A model generated the notes under the pieces. That model did not search any database. It was not told the origin of the DNA and worked only from the letters and a program-made list of their open reading frames with translations. From CAZCDS01 sp964497585 (GTDB taxonomy: Bacteria > Desulfobacterota > Desulfomonilia > Desulfomonilales > Desulfomonilaceae): a DNA stretch of 47,786 nt. How positions within the stretch are numbered: position 1 is the first letter of the stretch; every line of letters begins with the position of its first letter. The stretch covers positions 1 through 47,786 of the forward strand of contig CAZCDS010000051.1 of assembly GCA_964497585.1 (NCBI GenBank), written 5' to 3'. The position numbers were made by a program, and so were the translations under genes. Shown here one piece after another: positions 7,646-15,678 of the stretch.

Positions 7646-8557
7646 TCATTCCAGATTTTGTGTTTGTTCTCTAATTTTTTCCAACTCTGCTTTCATCTGC
7701 ACCACATAGGAGGCAATATCCGTTGACGCGGACTTCGACCCAATGGTGTTCACCTCCCTGTGTAACTCTTGCAAGAGGAAATCAAGCCGGCGACCCAAGG
7801 GAGAGCCCTGCTCACCGAACTCCAGAAACTGATTGACGTGACTTCCCAGACGGGTGAGTTCCTCGGTGACATCAGCCCTGTCGGCCATGATAGCCACTTC
7901 CTGCAAGAGGCGGTCCTCGTCGAGCGCCAATCCGCCGGTCAGTTCAGTGACCCGTTTCTCGAGACGCTCCTTCACGGCCGCCGTAACCTGATCGACCAAG
8001 GGCAAAACCTGCGCAGCCAGCTCTCCCACTTCGTGGATTCTCTCGGCAATGTCTCGCCATATGGCCGTCCCTTCCGCCGTTCGCATAGAGTCCAGGGCTG
8101 TCAGAGCATCTTTCGTACTCCCCTCGATCAGGGACCATTCTAGTTCGATGCCGGATTGGTTTTCCACTGGGGTGGCAACGTCTTTCAGCGTCAGCATGTC
8201 CGCAATTGTGATGTCCCCGGCGAGGCCGAGCATTTGCTTGAGTTCGACGAGTCGAGCGTGATACTGTCGTGCCAAGTCGAAATCCAGCGCCACATCCATG
8301 ATCTCGCCGCTGCTGCCGTTGCGGGTTATCGTGATGTCGAGCTTGCCTCTCTGGACAACCTCGGAGACCATCTTCCGGATCTTCGGCTCCAGGGCGGAAT
8401 AGGCCCTCGGCACTCGGACGGATACGTCGAGAAAGCGGTGATTGACGCTTCGAACCTCTGCGATCACCTCGATACCGTCCTCAAGTCGCCTCCCACGACC
8501 GAACCCGGTCATGCTCTTTGCGGGGGCGGCCTGGGTGTCTACTGCCTGAGCACACAT
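7646..8557 (-). CDS. yicC: YicC-family endoribonuclease
   Basis: A 303-residue member of the YicC family, which includes E. coli YicC, an endoribonuclease implicated in small-RNA turnover. The hallmark KSMTGFGRGRR is near the N-terminus, followed by VRSVNHRFLDVSVRVPR. The C-terminal half carries TEELTRLGSHVNQF and LDFLLQELHREVNTIGSK, both strongly conserved in the family. I take the ATG at 8557, with GGGAG about 8 nt upstream; it overlaps the end of the DUF4416 gene by 19 nt. An alternative start is at 8512. Part of the minus-strand group with rpoZ and rlmB. Confidence 0.95.
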   Translation of the reverse strand: MCAQAVDTQAAPAKSMTGFGRGRRLEDGIEVIAEVRSVNHRFLDVSVRVPRAYSALEPKIRKMVSEVVQRGKLDITITRNGSSGEIMDVALDFDLARQYHARLVELKQMLGLAGDITIADMLTLKDVATPVENQSGIELEWSLIEGSTKDALTALDSMRTAEGTAIWRDIAERIHEVGELAAQVLPLVDQVTAAVKERLEKRVTELTGGLALDEDRLLQEVAIMADRADVTEELTRLGSHVNQFLEFGEQGSPLGRRLDFLLQELHREVNTIGSKSASTDIASYVVQMKAELEKIREQTQNLE

Positions 8558-9063
8558 TTGAAGCTCTCCCGGATCCGGTTCAGTATCGCTATCATCTCAG
8601 GATCCGCATAATCAGGATAGGTCCATGGCAAGGTGCGATAGCTCCCCTTTTCAAAGAAGAGCGTGAGGTCACCGAAAATGCCTTGCCGGAGGTAAATCCG
8701 GTGAGCCCGATTCTTGCCCGTGGCCAGGACGAAGTTCTCGAGCGTCAGAAGGCCGGGATCAAGGTTAAACTTCCTCTTGCCTCGTTCGCTATATGCTGAC
8801 TCGACCTCGTTGGTCAAGCATTTGATTCCTGCTAGCTCTTCTCGATCCACGAGATCCGAGAAAACCCAGAGCCATCTCCTGATTCCGCTTCCCATCTCCC
8901 GATCGTAATAAGAAGTGAAGACAAATTTCAGGGGACCGATTTCACTTTCTATGGGACCGAGTCTGCTGATAAGCGACGTCGCGGCCGAGTCGGCGGCATC
9001 TTTCTGTGGGGTTAGGACGCTTATGATCAGCTTGGCCCGTTCAGGAACCTGAGGAGTACTCAC
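8539..9063 (-). CDS. DUF4416 family protein
   Basis: A 174-residue protein of the DUF4416 family, which I know mainly from deltaproteobacteria, often next to yicC; its function is unknown. It starts at a GTG (9063) preceded by GGGGA, giving STPQVPERAKLIISVLTP. Conserved-looking segments are KFVFTSYYDREMG, KFNLDPGLLTLENFVLAT and KGSYRTLPWTYPDYA. A longer frame to 9192 is open but its extra residues look non-coding. It overlaps yicC by 19 nt, indicating tight co-translation. Confidence 0.85.
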   Translation of the reverse strand: MSTPQVPERAKLIISVLTPQKDAADSAATSLISRLGPIESEIGPLKFVFTSYYDREMGSGIRRWLWVFSDLVDREELAGIKCLTNEVESAYSERGKRKFNLDPGLLTLENFVLATGKNRAHRIYLRQGIFGDLTLFFEKGSYRTLPWTYPDYADPEMIAILNRIRESFKCVLRQ

Positions 9064-9210
9064 CGCATTCCCCAAGATGAAGCAGCGTTCGTGGCCGAAA
9101 GGAATCTCTTCTCTCCGCCGATGAGAATTAGCGGAAATCTCCGAGCCGGTAGGCCAGTGACCTCGATTTGAGTATGCCCTGATCGGAAACACCGAATCAC
9201 GTGCGTTTGG

Positions 9211-9906
9211 CTACTCCGAATTGTTGCTGCTCGTTCCGTCCTTTTCCGTCGTAGTGCCCTCCATCATGGCATCGGGAATGGACTTCGGTTGTGTTACAAA
9301 GACCTTCGGCTCTTCGGCCTTGCGCCTTCGGATGACTTTCAGAGGCTTGGGCTCGGGAGCCGGCCGTGCTGTAGTTTCGGTCTTGGGTGGTGTCGCCGGC
9401 TCCCTGAGTTTGCGGGATACCCGAGAGACCCGTGCAACTCGTTTCGGTGCCGCCTTCCTGGGCCGGATCTCAGAGGTGGTTTTTTTGCGTTGAGCGGCCG
9501 GCCGTTTTGGCCTGACCGGACTTTGGGGAGTTGCGCCCTGGACGGCTTTCCGAGGGACCGACCGCGCTTCCGGAGTGACCTGCGGCAGGCCGCGCATTGG
9601 CTCGGCACGACCGATCCGGTCGGTATCCTGCGTTCTCCCCGCAATCTTCACGCCGCCTCCCCTACGCAGCATCCGTCGCAACTTGCGAGCCCGTTTCGCC
9701 CTCGTTCGGCTGATGCTATCCTCGTCTAGATCAGCGACCGTACTCGTCCGGCTGAACTCATCCTCGGACGCGGATAGACGTTTAAGCAACCGTGATTCAC
9801 TATCGTGCGGGAACCCCCCGTCTTGTGAGTCCAGTTCGGGGTGACTCTCCATCAGGAGCTGATCATTGAGCTCCAGTAGAGTCAAATCGTCACCGCTAGC
9901 GTTCAT
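9211..9906 (-). CDS. Basic, disordered Lys/Arg/Pro-rich protein
   Basis: A 231-residue protein with an acidic N-terminal 60 residues (LTLLELNDQLLMESHPELD) followed by about 150 residues dominated by Arg, Lys, Pro, Ala and Thr (KRARKLRRMLRRGGG, then RPKRPAAQRKKT). It has no signal peptide and no recognised domain. Such tails often bind nucleic acid, so a nucleoid or RNA-associated role is possible but unproven. AGAAGGA lies about 10 nt upstream of the ATG, and a good sigma-70-type promoter is at 9954-9982. It is the first gene of the minus-strand group that continues into DUF4416 and yicC, after a 147-bp gap. Confidence 0.7.
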   Translation of the reverse strand: MNASGDDLTLLELNDQLLMESHPELDSQDGGFPHDSESRLLKRLSASEDEFSRTSTVADLDEDSISRTRAKRARKLRRMLRRGGGVKIAGRTQDTDRIGRAEPMRGLPQVTPEARSVPRKAVQGATPQSPVRPKRPAAQRKKTTSEIRPRKAAPKRVARVSRVSRKLREPATPPKTETTARPAPEPKPLKVIRRRKAEEPKVFVTQPKSIPDAMMEGTTTEKDGTSSNNSE

Positions 9907-10207
9907 TCGTCGTTGTCCTTCTCAGACAAGGCATAATTTTCAATGTGCTTCCAATGCTATCGTACGGGACCGGTGTTTTCAACATTAGCTTCGATGGTTC
10001 ACTAATACTTTGACAAGACATTCAGTAACGAGGTCTCCTTTGATGGCACAACCGCGACTGCCTCTCCGCTAAAGCTAGTGCCGCGCGAAGGGCATTTCAA
10101 ATGAAAGTTCTCGTGCGCTCCTGCACGACGGGAGGCAGATCCCTCTTTGCGCAGCTTCCGCCCACAGTGCAGGGATTACGCTTACCGCGGCGCATGAGAC
10201 CCGAAGA
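9907..10207. other. Intergenic region between dksA-like gene and basic-protein gene
   Basis: Besides the minus-strand promoter at 9954-9982 this 301-bp gap holds only a small hairpin, TCGTGC-GCTCCT-GCACGA at 10111-10128, about 80 nt past the dksA-like stop. I see no gene in it. Confidence 0.5.
9954..9982 (-). promoter_or_regulatory. Sigma-70-type promoter for the 9211-9906 gene
   Basis: On the minus strand TTGAAA (9982-9977) is followed after 17 bp by TAGCAT (9959-9954). The hexamers match consensus at 5/6 and 4/6. Transcription would begin near 9947, giving a leader of about 40 nt. Confidence 0.45.
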
Positions 10208-10582
10208 TCATACTTTTCTGATTTTTTCCTCTTCTTCCTCGTCGGTCTTGCACTCGATACACTGGGTTGTGACAGGTCGGGCTTCCAGCCTTTTGAAGTC
10301 GATGGGCTGTCCACACACCTCGCATATTCCAAAGGATCCGTCTTCGATCTTCTCGAGCGTCTTCTTTATCTTGTTAATAAGTTTTCTCTCGCGATCTCTG
10401 ATCCTTAGTTCGAAGTTCCTGTCGGATTCCATCGACGCACGATCCGTGGGATCGGGAAAGGAAGCCTTGCCCACGGCTCCGGTCATCTCATCGACTGTCT
10501 TACCAGCCTCTTTCACAAGTTCATCCAACTGTCTTTGAAGTAGCCCCCGGAAATATTCCAGGTCGGCTTTTCTTAACTTCAT
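10208..10582 (-). CDS. DksA/TraR-family zinc-finger transcription factor
   Basis: A 124-residue protein that, by family, binds in the secondary channel of RNA polymerase and works with ppGpp, or binds zinc as a DksA paralogue. The start MKLRKADLEYFRGLLQRQL is chosen because GGAGGAGAG lies directly upstream; a longer frame adds 12 unlikely residues. It has an N-terminal coiled-coil and the DksA finger CEVCGQPIDFKRLEARP followed by CIEC, i.e. two CxxC pairs. Coil-tip residues (DPTDRAS) resemble the DxxDxA motif needed for DksA activity. It follows kdsD on the same strand after about 160 bp. Confidence 0.93.
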   Translation of the reverse strand: MKLRKADLEYFRGLLQRQLDELVKEAGKTVDEMTGAVGKASFPDPTDRASMESDRNFELRIRDRERKLINKIKKTLEKIEDGSFGICEVCGQPIDFKRLEARPVTTQCIECKTDEEEEEKIRKV

Positions 10583-10741
10583 CTCTCTCCTCCAGACTTC
10601 CCGGGCAGGTTGCCCCAATACCCGTGCACTGACAGGACGGTCGGCGTCTAGGCAAATATGACGCCGTGTAGATTCAAGAATGGCACTGCCGGATTCAAGT
10701 CACTGACCGGCCCAAGTGCCCCTCGCCGAGGCGGTTCCCGG

Positions 10742-11743
10742 TCACGGAGCAAAACGAATATCTCCACGGCCCAGCAGGTCGTGCAGATGAATGACTCCCG
10801 TCAGATTCTCCCTGTCGTCGAGCACCGCGAGAGCGGTGATGAGTTTGCTCTCCATGATCTCCAGGGCTTCCGCCGCGGTCCGATCTTCACCAATGGTGAG
10901 CGGATTCGGCGTCATGAGCTGAGCCGCGGTGCATGTTTTCAGCTCATCAGGCCTCAGCAACGATCTTCTCAGATCCCCGTCGGTTATGATCCCGAGAAGC
11001 TCGTCTCCATTCGTGACCAGAGCGAACCCCAGGTTGGTCTCGTTTATGACGTTCACGATCTCGCGCAGACGGGCCGCCCTGTTGACTTCGGGGACTACCT
11101 TGCGGTCGAGCATCATGTCCCGAACCTTCCGTCCGAGTCTCTCCCCGAGGCTTCCGCCCGGATGGCGCCTAAGAAAATCCTCTTCCCGGATGCCTTTTCT
11201 CACCATCAGCGCTACCGCGATGGCGTCCCCAACTGCGAGCGCGGCGGTCGTGCTGGCGGTCGGGGCCATGTTGAGGGGACACGCCTCCCTAGGAACTCTC
11301 GAGTCCAGCACAAGATCGGCCATCCTTGCAAGAGTGGAAGAAGTCGCCCCGGTCAGTGCAACGATCCTCGTCCCCCATTTCTTCACGGTGGCGACCAACG
11401 ACGTTATCTCGGTGGTTTCACCGCTGTTTGAGATTGCCATCAGCGCGTCGTCCCTCCCCACGATCCCCACATCGCCGTGCAGACCCTCAAGGGGGTGGAC
11501 GAATATCGCAGGTGAACCGGTGCTCGTGAAGGTGGCGGCGATCTTCCGTCCGACTATCCCGGACTTGCCCACTCCGGTGATGATGACTCTTCCTCGAAGT
11601 GCGTAAAGTAATTGCACGCATCTATCGAATTGCTCATCCAACCGATCCTTGACCGCTCGGATACCTTCGATCTCGATGTCGAGCACCTGGCGGGCAATCT
11701 TTATCGCTCCGTCATTAGCGTCATAGATTTCGGCTGATCGCAT
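10742..11743 (-). CDS. kdsD: Arabinose-5-phosphate isomerase KdsD/KpsF
   Basis: A 333-residue enzyme interconverting ribulose 5-phosphate and arabinose 5-phosphate, the first step of Kdo synthesis for LPS. The N-terminal SIS domain has VIITGVGKSGIVGRKIAATF, THPLEG-like FVHPLEGLHGD and ISNSGET. Two C-terminal CBS domains follow (MLDRKVVPEVNRAA, then GIITDGDLRRSL). I prefer the ATG at 11743 over a TTG at 11758. It overlaps the end of glmM by 23 nt. Its presence implies a Gram-negative cell with Kdo-containing LPS. Confidence 0.95.
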   Translation of the reverse strand: MRSAEIYDANDGAIKIARQVLDIEIEGIRAVKDRLDEQFDRCVQLLYALRGRVIITGVGKSGIVGRKIAATFTSTGSPAIFVHPLEGLHGDVGIVGRDDALMAISNSGETTEITSLVATVKKWGTRIVALTGATSSTLARMADLVLDSRVPREACPLNMAPTASTTAALAVGDAIAVALMVRKGIREEDFLRRHPGGSLGERLGRKVRDMMLDRKVVPEVNRAARLREIVNVINETNLGFALVTNGDELLGIITDGDLRRSLLRPDELKTCTAAQLMTPNPLTIGEDRTAAEALEIMESKLITALAVLDDRENLTGVIHLHDLLGRGDIRFAP

Positions 11744-13070
11744 CCGCCACCATCTCAACCACTTGATTGACTTCTTGTTCGTCGCGTCCTTCCGCCATGA
11801 CCCGGCAGACTGCCTGGGTGCCGGAATATCGAACGAGCAATCGGCCTCGGTCAGCGAGCCTTGAACGACACTCGTCCATCACGCGCGTCAGTTCGGGAAT
11901 CTTTTCCAGGGACTTCTTCTCACGAACCTCGACATTCTTGACAACCTGGGGGAACGTCTTGACGTAGGAAGCCAGGTCGGAGAGTCGCATTCCGGTGTCC
12001 ACCATCACCCTCATGACCTGGAGCGCAGAGAGTATTCCGTCACCCGACGTGTTTTGATCGAGAAAGATGAGATGACCAGACTGTTCACCTCCGAAGTTGA
12101 GTCCCTCACTGCGCAGTTTCTCAACGACGTACCGGTCGCCGACCGGCGTACGAATAAGGTGTCCTCCCATCTCTTTCATCGCGATCTCAAGGCCGAGATT
12201 ACTCATCACCGTTGCCACGAGAGTCTTCTTGTTCAGTGCATCCCGGCTGATCATATCCCGGGCGATGAGTCCCATGATCCGGTCTCCATCGACCTGGTCA
12301 CCATTCTCATCAGAGAAGATCACCCGATCGGCGTCTCCATCGAGCGCTACTCCGATGTCGGCGCCGATTCTTCGCACTTCTTCGGCCATCATGGCAGGAT
12401 AAAGTGAACCGCAATTTGCGTTGATGTTGCGCCCGTCCGGGTTGACGGCCAAGGCGGTCACGTCCGCGCCAAGCTCGCTGAACACCAACGGCGCCGCCTT
12501 GTACGCCGCTCCGTTCGCGCAGTCAAGGACCATCTTGATGTTATCGAGAGTCATGGGCCGTGGAAAGGTATTCTTCACGAAAACCACGTATCGGCCAAGC
12601 GCGTCGTCGATACGGATCGCCTTGCCGACCTTTTCCGCGGTAGGGCGAATCTCGTCGATGTTGTTCGACAGGATCATCCTCTCGATTTCCTCTTCCAGAT
12701 CGTCCGAGAGTTTGAATCCGTCCCGTGAGAAGAACTTGATCCCGTTGTCCTGGAAAGGGTTGTGCGAGGCTGAGATGACTGCACCCGCGTCACATCTCAT
12801 ATTCACGGTGAGGAAGGCGATGCCGGGCGTCGGCATGGGACCGACGAGAAGGACGTCGACACCCATGGAACATATTCCGGCTGAAAGGGCGTTCTCCAGC
12901 ATATAGCATGAGACGCGTGTATCCTTGCCAACCAGTATCCTGTGCCTCTTTGCAGGATGAAGCGACGCGATATGGGCCACAGCCCTCCCCAGTTGCAGAG
13001 CGGTCTCCGCTGTCATGGGTTCGAGATTGGCTACCCCTCTAACACCGTCTGTTCCGAACAGGCTTCCCAT
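11721..13070 (-). CDS. glmM: Phosphoglucosamine mutase GlmM
   Basis: A 449-residue enzyme converting glucosamine 6-phosphate to glucosamine 1-phosphate on the way to UDP-GlcNAc for peptidoglycan and LPS. It starts MGSLFGTDGVRGVAN, the family beginning. The phosphoserine loop is VISASHNPFQDNGIKF, the metal-binding loop ALDGDADRVIF, the sugar-binding loop GGEQSGHLIF, and the phosphate-binding loop RYSGTQAVCRVM. Length is normal. It lies 118 bp after glmS, with a strong hairpin between them, and overlaps kdsD. Confidence 0.97.
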   Translation of the reverse strand: MGSLFGTDGVRGVANLEPMTAETALQLGRAVAHIASLHPAKRHRILVGKDTRVSCYMLENALSAGICSMGVDVLLVGPMPTPGIAFLTVNMRCDAGAVISASHNPFQDNGIKFFSRDGFKLSDDLEEEIERMILSNNIDEIRPTAEKVGKAIRIDDALGRYVVFVKNTFPRPMTLDNIKMVLDCANGAAYKAAPLVFSELGADVTALAVNPDGRNINANCGSLYPAMMAEEVRRIGADIGVALDGDADRVIFSDENGDQVDGDRIMGLIARDMISRDALNKKTLVATVMSNLGLEIAMKEMGGHLIRTPVGDRYVVEKLRSEGLNFGGEQSGHLIFLDQNTSGDGILSALQVMRVMVDTGMRLSDLASYVKTFPQVVKNVEVREKKSLEKIPELTRVMDECRSRLADRGRLLVRYSGTQAVCRVMAEGRDEQEVNQVVEMVADAISRNL

Positions 13071-13103
13071 TTCGTTCCTGAACTGCTGCTTACCTAATGA
13101 CTA

Positions 13104-13130
13104 GGCCCAAAGTATGAATGCCTTTGGGCC
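13104..13130 (-). promoter_or_regulatory. Hairpin between glmS and glmM
   Basis: GGCCCAAAG (13104-13112) and CTTTGGGCC (13122-13130) form a perfect 9-bp stem with a 9-base loop in the 118-bp gap between glmS and glmM. There is no T tract on either side, so it is not a classical intrinsic terminator. It could be an attenuator, an RNase processing site or a stabiliser separating glmS from the downstream genes. Confidence 0.5.
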
Positions 13131-13188
13131 CCCTTCCCTGCCAGGCCTACAGCCGCATCTGCCGAACCGATGGCCGCAGTAGTTTCGC

Positions 13189-15024
13189 TCACTCTACGGT
13201 AACGCTCTTGGCTAGGTTCCTCGGTTGATCCACGTCCGTCCCCTTGAAGTCAGCTATGTGGTAGGCCAGCAGTTGAAGTGGGAGCGCAAGGATCACCGTG
13301 GTGAGGTATTCGTTACTCATGGGAACCTCGATCACCTCATCGGCCATAGCGGCCACCTCCGGATTCGAGTCGCCCGCAGATACCACGAGGAGTATTCCGC
13401 CTCTGCTGCGGACTTCTTCCATGTTTCCAAGCATTTTCTCGTACACGCGGTCTCGAACGAGAATCGCAACGACCGGCATCTCTTCGCTGATCAGCGCGAT
13501 AGGGCCGTGCTTCATTTCTCCTCCAGGGTAAGCCTCCGCGTGAATGTATGAAATCTCCTTGAGTTTCAGCGCGCCCTCGTAGGCCATCGGCATATTGATG
13601 CCGCGGCCGAGGTACAGGAAACTCGTGAATTTGGCATAATTAGATGCGATCCCTCTTAGTGCGCCCGACACCTCCAGAGTCTGCTCCATGAGACCGGGGA
13701 GGTGCACCAAATCCGCAATGAATCTCCTGATCGCGTCGCGGCCGAGGCGGCCCCGCTTACCTCCCAGATAAAGCGCCAGGAGATACAGCGTGACTATCTG
13801 AGTGGTGAAAGCCTTTGTAGAGGCCACTCCGATCTCGGGGCCAGCGTGTGTGTAGATGACCCCGTGTGAGGAGGCCCGAGCCAGGCTCGATTCGATGACG
13901 TTGCAGATGGGAACAACCAGCGCCCCTCGCGCCGCAGCCTCTCTGGTCGCGGCGAGGGTATCTGCGGTCTCTCCGGACTGGCTGATGCTCACCAGCAACG
14001 TGTCCGGTCCAACGATGGGGTCCCGATAACGAAATTCGCTCGCAAGGTCCACCTCGACGGGAATCCTCGTGAGGTCCTCAATGATCCGACGGCCGACCAG
14101 CCCCGCGTGAAAACTCGTACCGCAAGCAATTATGAGGACCTTCTTTAGCCGGCTTACCTCCTCGTCCTGCAATCGCATACCGTCGAGGAAGACCTCGCCG
14201 CTCTCCTCGGAAACACGACCTCTGAACGTATCGGTAACCGCCCGAGGTTGTTCGTAGATCTCCTTGAGCATGAAGTGCTTGTGCCCCTCCTTCTCGGCCA
14301 TGACCGGATTGAGGTCTATGGTTCGTACCTCCTTGGCCAGAGGGGTACCGTCGAAGTCGCGAAATTCCGTGTGATCACGTTTAAGGATTGCGATCTCCCC
14401 GTCGTCCATGAATACCATCCGCCGCGTATAACTCAGGATTGCCGGAATGTCCGAAGCAAGAAATGCTTCTCCTTCACCGATACCGATGATCAGCGGACTT
14501 TCCTTCCTCACCGCGTACACGGTCTCAGCGTCGTCCTCAAAGATTATTCCGGCGGCGAAGGACCCCTGGAGTTCTTTACACGCTTGCCTTATGGCATCGA
14601 GCGGGGGCAATCCGCGATCAAGGTGGGAATCGATGAGCTGGGCAATGACTTCGGTATCGGTCTCGGAGGTGAACGATCGTCCGGCGTCGATAAGAGCTCG
14701 TTTGAGCACGGTGTAATTCTCAATGATTCCGTTGTGAACTACCACCGCGCGGCCGGCCCGGTGGGGATGGGCGTTCTCTTCGGACGGCCTGCCATGTGTA
14801 GCCCAACGGGTGTGCCCGACACCGGTGTTGCCTGCGGGGGGGGAGAGATTGACGATCTTTTCCAAGGCTCGGATTTTTCCCTTAGCTCTGGCAACCTGTA
14901 TCGTGCCGCCGTTGATCACCGCGATACCTGCGGAATCGTACCCCCGATATTCGAGCCTCTTGAGGCCCTCAATAAGGATGGAATATGCTGGCGAAGACCC
15001 GACGTAGCCGATGATTCCGCACAC
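13189..15024 (-). CDS. glmS: Glutamine-fructose-6-phosphate aminotransferase GlmS
   Basis: A 611-residue enzyme making glucosamine 6-phosphate from fructose 6-phosphate and glutamine, the entry step of amino-sugar synthesis. It starts at GTG, giving MCGIIGYVG with the catalytic Cys at residue 2. The glutaminase half contains GHTRWATHGRPSEENAHPH. Two SIS domains follow (IACGTSFHAG, SISQSGETADTLA; later EISYIHAEAYPGGEMKHGP), and it ends in KSVTVE like other GlmS proteins. A near-consensus promoter is at 15059-15087. I find no glmS ribozyme signature in the leader, which is only about 30 nt. Confidence 0.98.
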   Translation of the reverse strand: MCGIIGYVGSSPAYSILIEGLKRLEYRGYDSAGIAVINGGTIQVARAKGKIRALEKIVNLSPPAGNTGVGHTRWATHGRPSEENAHPHRAGRAVVVHNGIIENYTVLKRALIDAGRSFTSETDTEVIAQLIDSHLDRGLPPLDAIRQACKELQGSFAAGIIFEDDAETVYAVRKESPLIIGIGEGEAFLASDIPAILSYTRRMVFMDDGEIAILKRDHTEFRDFDGTPLAKEVRTIDLNPVMAEKEGHKHFMLKEIYEQPRAVTDTFRGRVSEESGEVFLDGMRLQDEEVSRLKKVLIIACGTSFHAGLVGRRIIEDLTRIPVEVDLASEFRYRDPIVGPDTLLVSISQSGETADTLAATREAAARGALVVPICNVIESSLARASSHGVIYTHAGPEIGVASTKAFTTQIVTLYLLALYLGGKRGRLGRDAIRRFIADLVHLPGLMEQTLEVSGALRGIASNYAKFTSFLYLGRGINMPMAYEGALKLKEISYIHAEAYPGGEMKHGPIALISEEMPVVAILVRDRVYEKMLGNMEEVRSRGGILLVVSAGDSNPEVAAMADEVIEVPMSNEYLTTVILALPLQLLAYHIADFKGTDVDQPRNLAKSVTVE

Positions 15025-15058
15025 TTCAGAGGACTCCCGGTCTGGTGATCAAACAAAT

Positions 15059-15087
15059 AATATACCATGGCCCGGGCACCCTGGCAA
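15059..15087 (-). promoter_or_regulatory. Sigma-70-type promoter for glmS
   Basis: On the minus strand TTGCCA (15087-15082) is followed after exactly 17 bp by TATATT (15064-15059), both 5/6 matches to consensus. It lies about 35 bp upstream of the glmS GTG and likely drives glmS, glmM, kdsD and perhaps the dksA-like gene. Confidence 0.65.
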
Positions 15088-15206
15088 CTCTTTTATCCTA
15101 AGAAGTTTCCCCATTTTCACTTCACCTCAACCCTGTCCACACAGAAAAGCAACCAACGCTCCTCACCCCCTCAATTACTGGGGAAAGTCCTGGACCACAT
15201 TTCCTA

Positions 15207-15235
15207 TTGACAGGGCGCTTCAGAGATGTTACATG
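15207..15235 (+). promoter_or_regulatory. Promoter for the tiny lipoprotein-like gene
   Basis: A perfect TTGACA (15207-15212) is followed after 17 bp by TACATG (15230-15235). Transcription would start near 15242 and give a leader of about 50 nt before the ATG at 15293. Confidence 0.45.
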
Positions 15236-15292
15236 ATCGGAGAGGTTTCATCCCCTTGGAAATCTAGTGGTGCATAAAGATTAGGAGGGAGC

Positions 15293-15403
15293 ATGAAAAA
15301 ATATCTGCCTTTGGCAATATTGATGATGTACTGGGGATGCTATTATCCGATGTACTGGAGCATGTACTATCCAACCTTCTCGTACGGATGGGGCTGCTGG
15401 TAA
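15293..15403 (+). CDS. Tiny Trp/Tyr-rich lipoprotein-like peptide
   Basis: A 36-codon gene: ATG at 15293, TAA at 15401-15403. An excellent ribosome site AGGAGGGA (15283-15290) and a promoter with perfect TTGACA at 15207 support it. The peptide starts MKKYLPLAILMMYWGC, a short positively charged then hydrophobic stretch with Gly-Cys at 15-16, resembling a lipoprotein signal, although Tyr-Trp before Gly-Cys is not a canonical lipobox. The remaining 20 residues carry six Tyr, three Trp, two Phe/Gly-type turns and a second Cys near the end (YGWGCW). I do not recognise it. It could be a lipid-anchored outer membrane peptide or a small membrane toxin-like peptide. A GC hairpin follows 19 nt after the stop. 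Confidence 0.6.
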   Translation: MKKYLPLAILMMYWGCYYPMYWSMYYPTFSYGWGCW

Positions 15404-15422
15404 GCCTTGACCGTTCTCACGT

Positions 15423-15439
15423 TCGGGCTGTTGGCCCGA
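15423..15439 (+). terminator. Hairpin after the tiny ORF
   Basis: TCGGGC-TGTTG-GCCCGA is a perfect 6-bp stem with a 5-base loop, 19 nt after the tiny gene's stop. There is no clear T tract, so termination is a guess based on position. The rest of the gap up to 15678 shows nothing else. Confidence 0.3.
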
Positions 15440-15678
15440 CCAAACTTGTCAGAAAATATGGGATTCCCAAGGGGGTTTTCTTTGTAGCCAACCCTTTCGA
15501 GGGGATGAAACCCTTTGCCCTCGCCGGTCTACTACCCCTTCCCCGCGCACGCTGTGCGGCGTACCCGGTTATGAGTTCGCCTCGCTGTCTTTCGTCTTCC
15601 ATCGTCCCGACCTTGGAGTCGTTCGTCGCGCATTCCCCCAGACGGCTCCGCCCAAGCCTATTTTGAGAGCCTGAGCCA

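Noticed and set aside
15025..15292. Possible glmS ribozyme in the glmS leader
   Set aside because: The promoter leaves only about 30 nt of leader and no ribozyme core sequence is seen.
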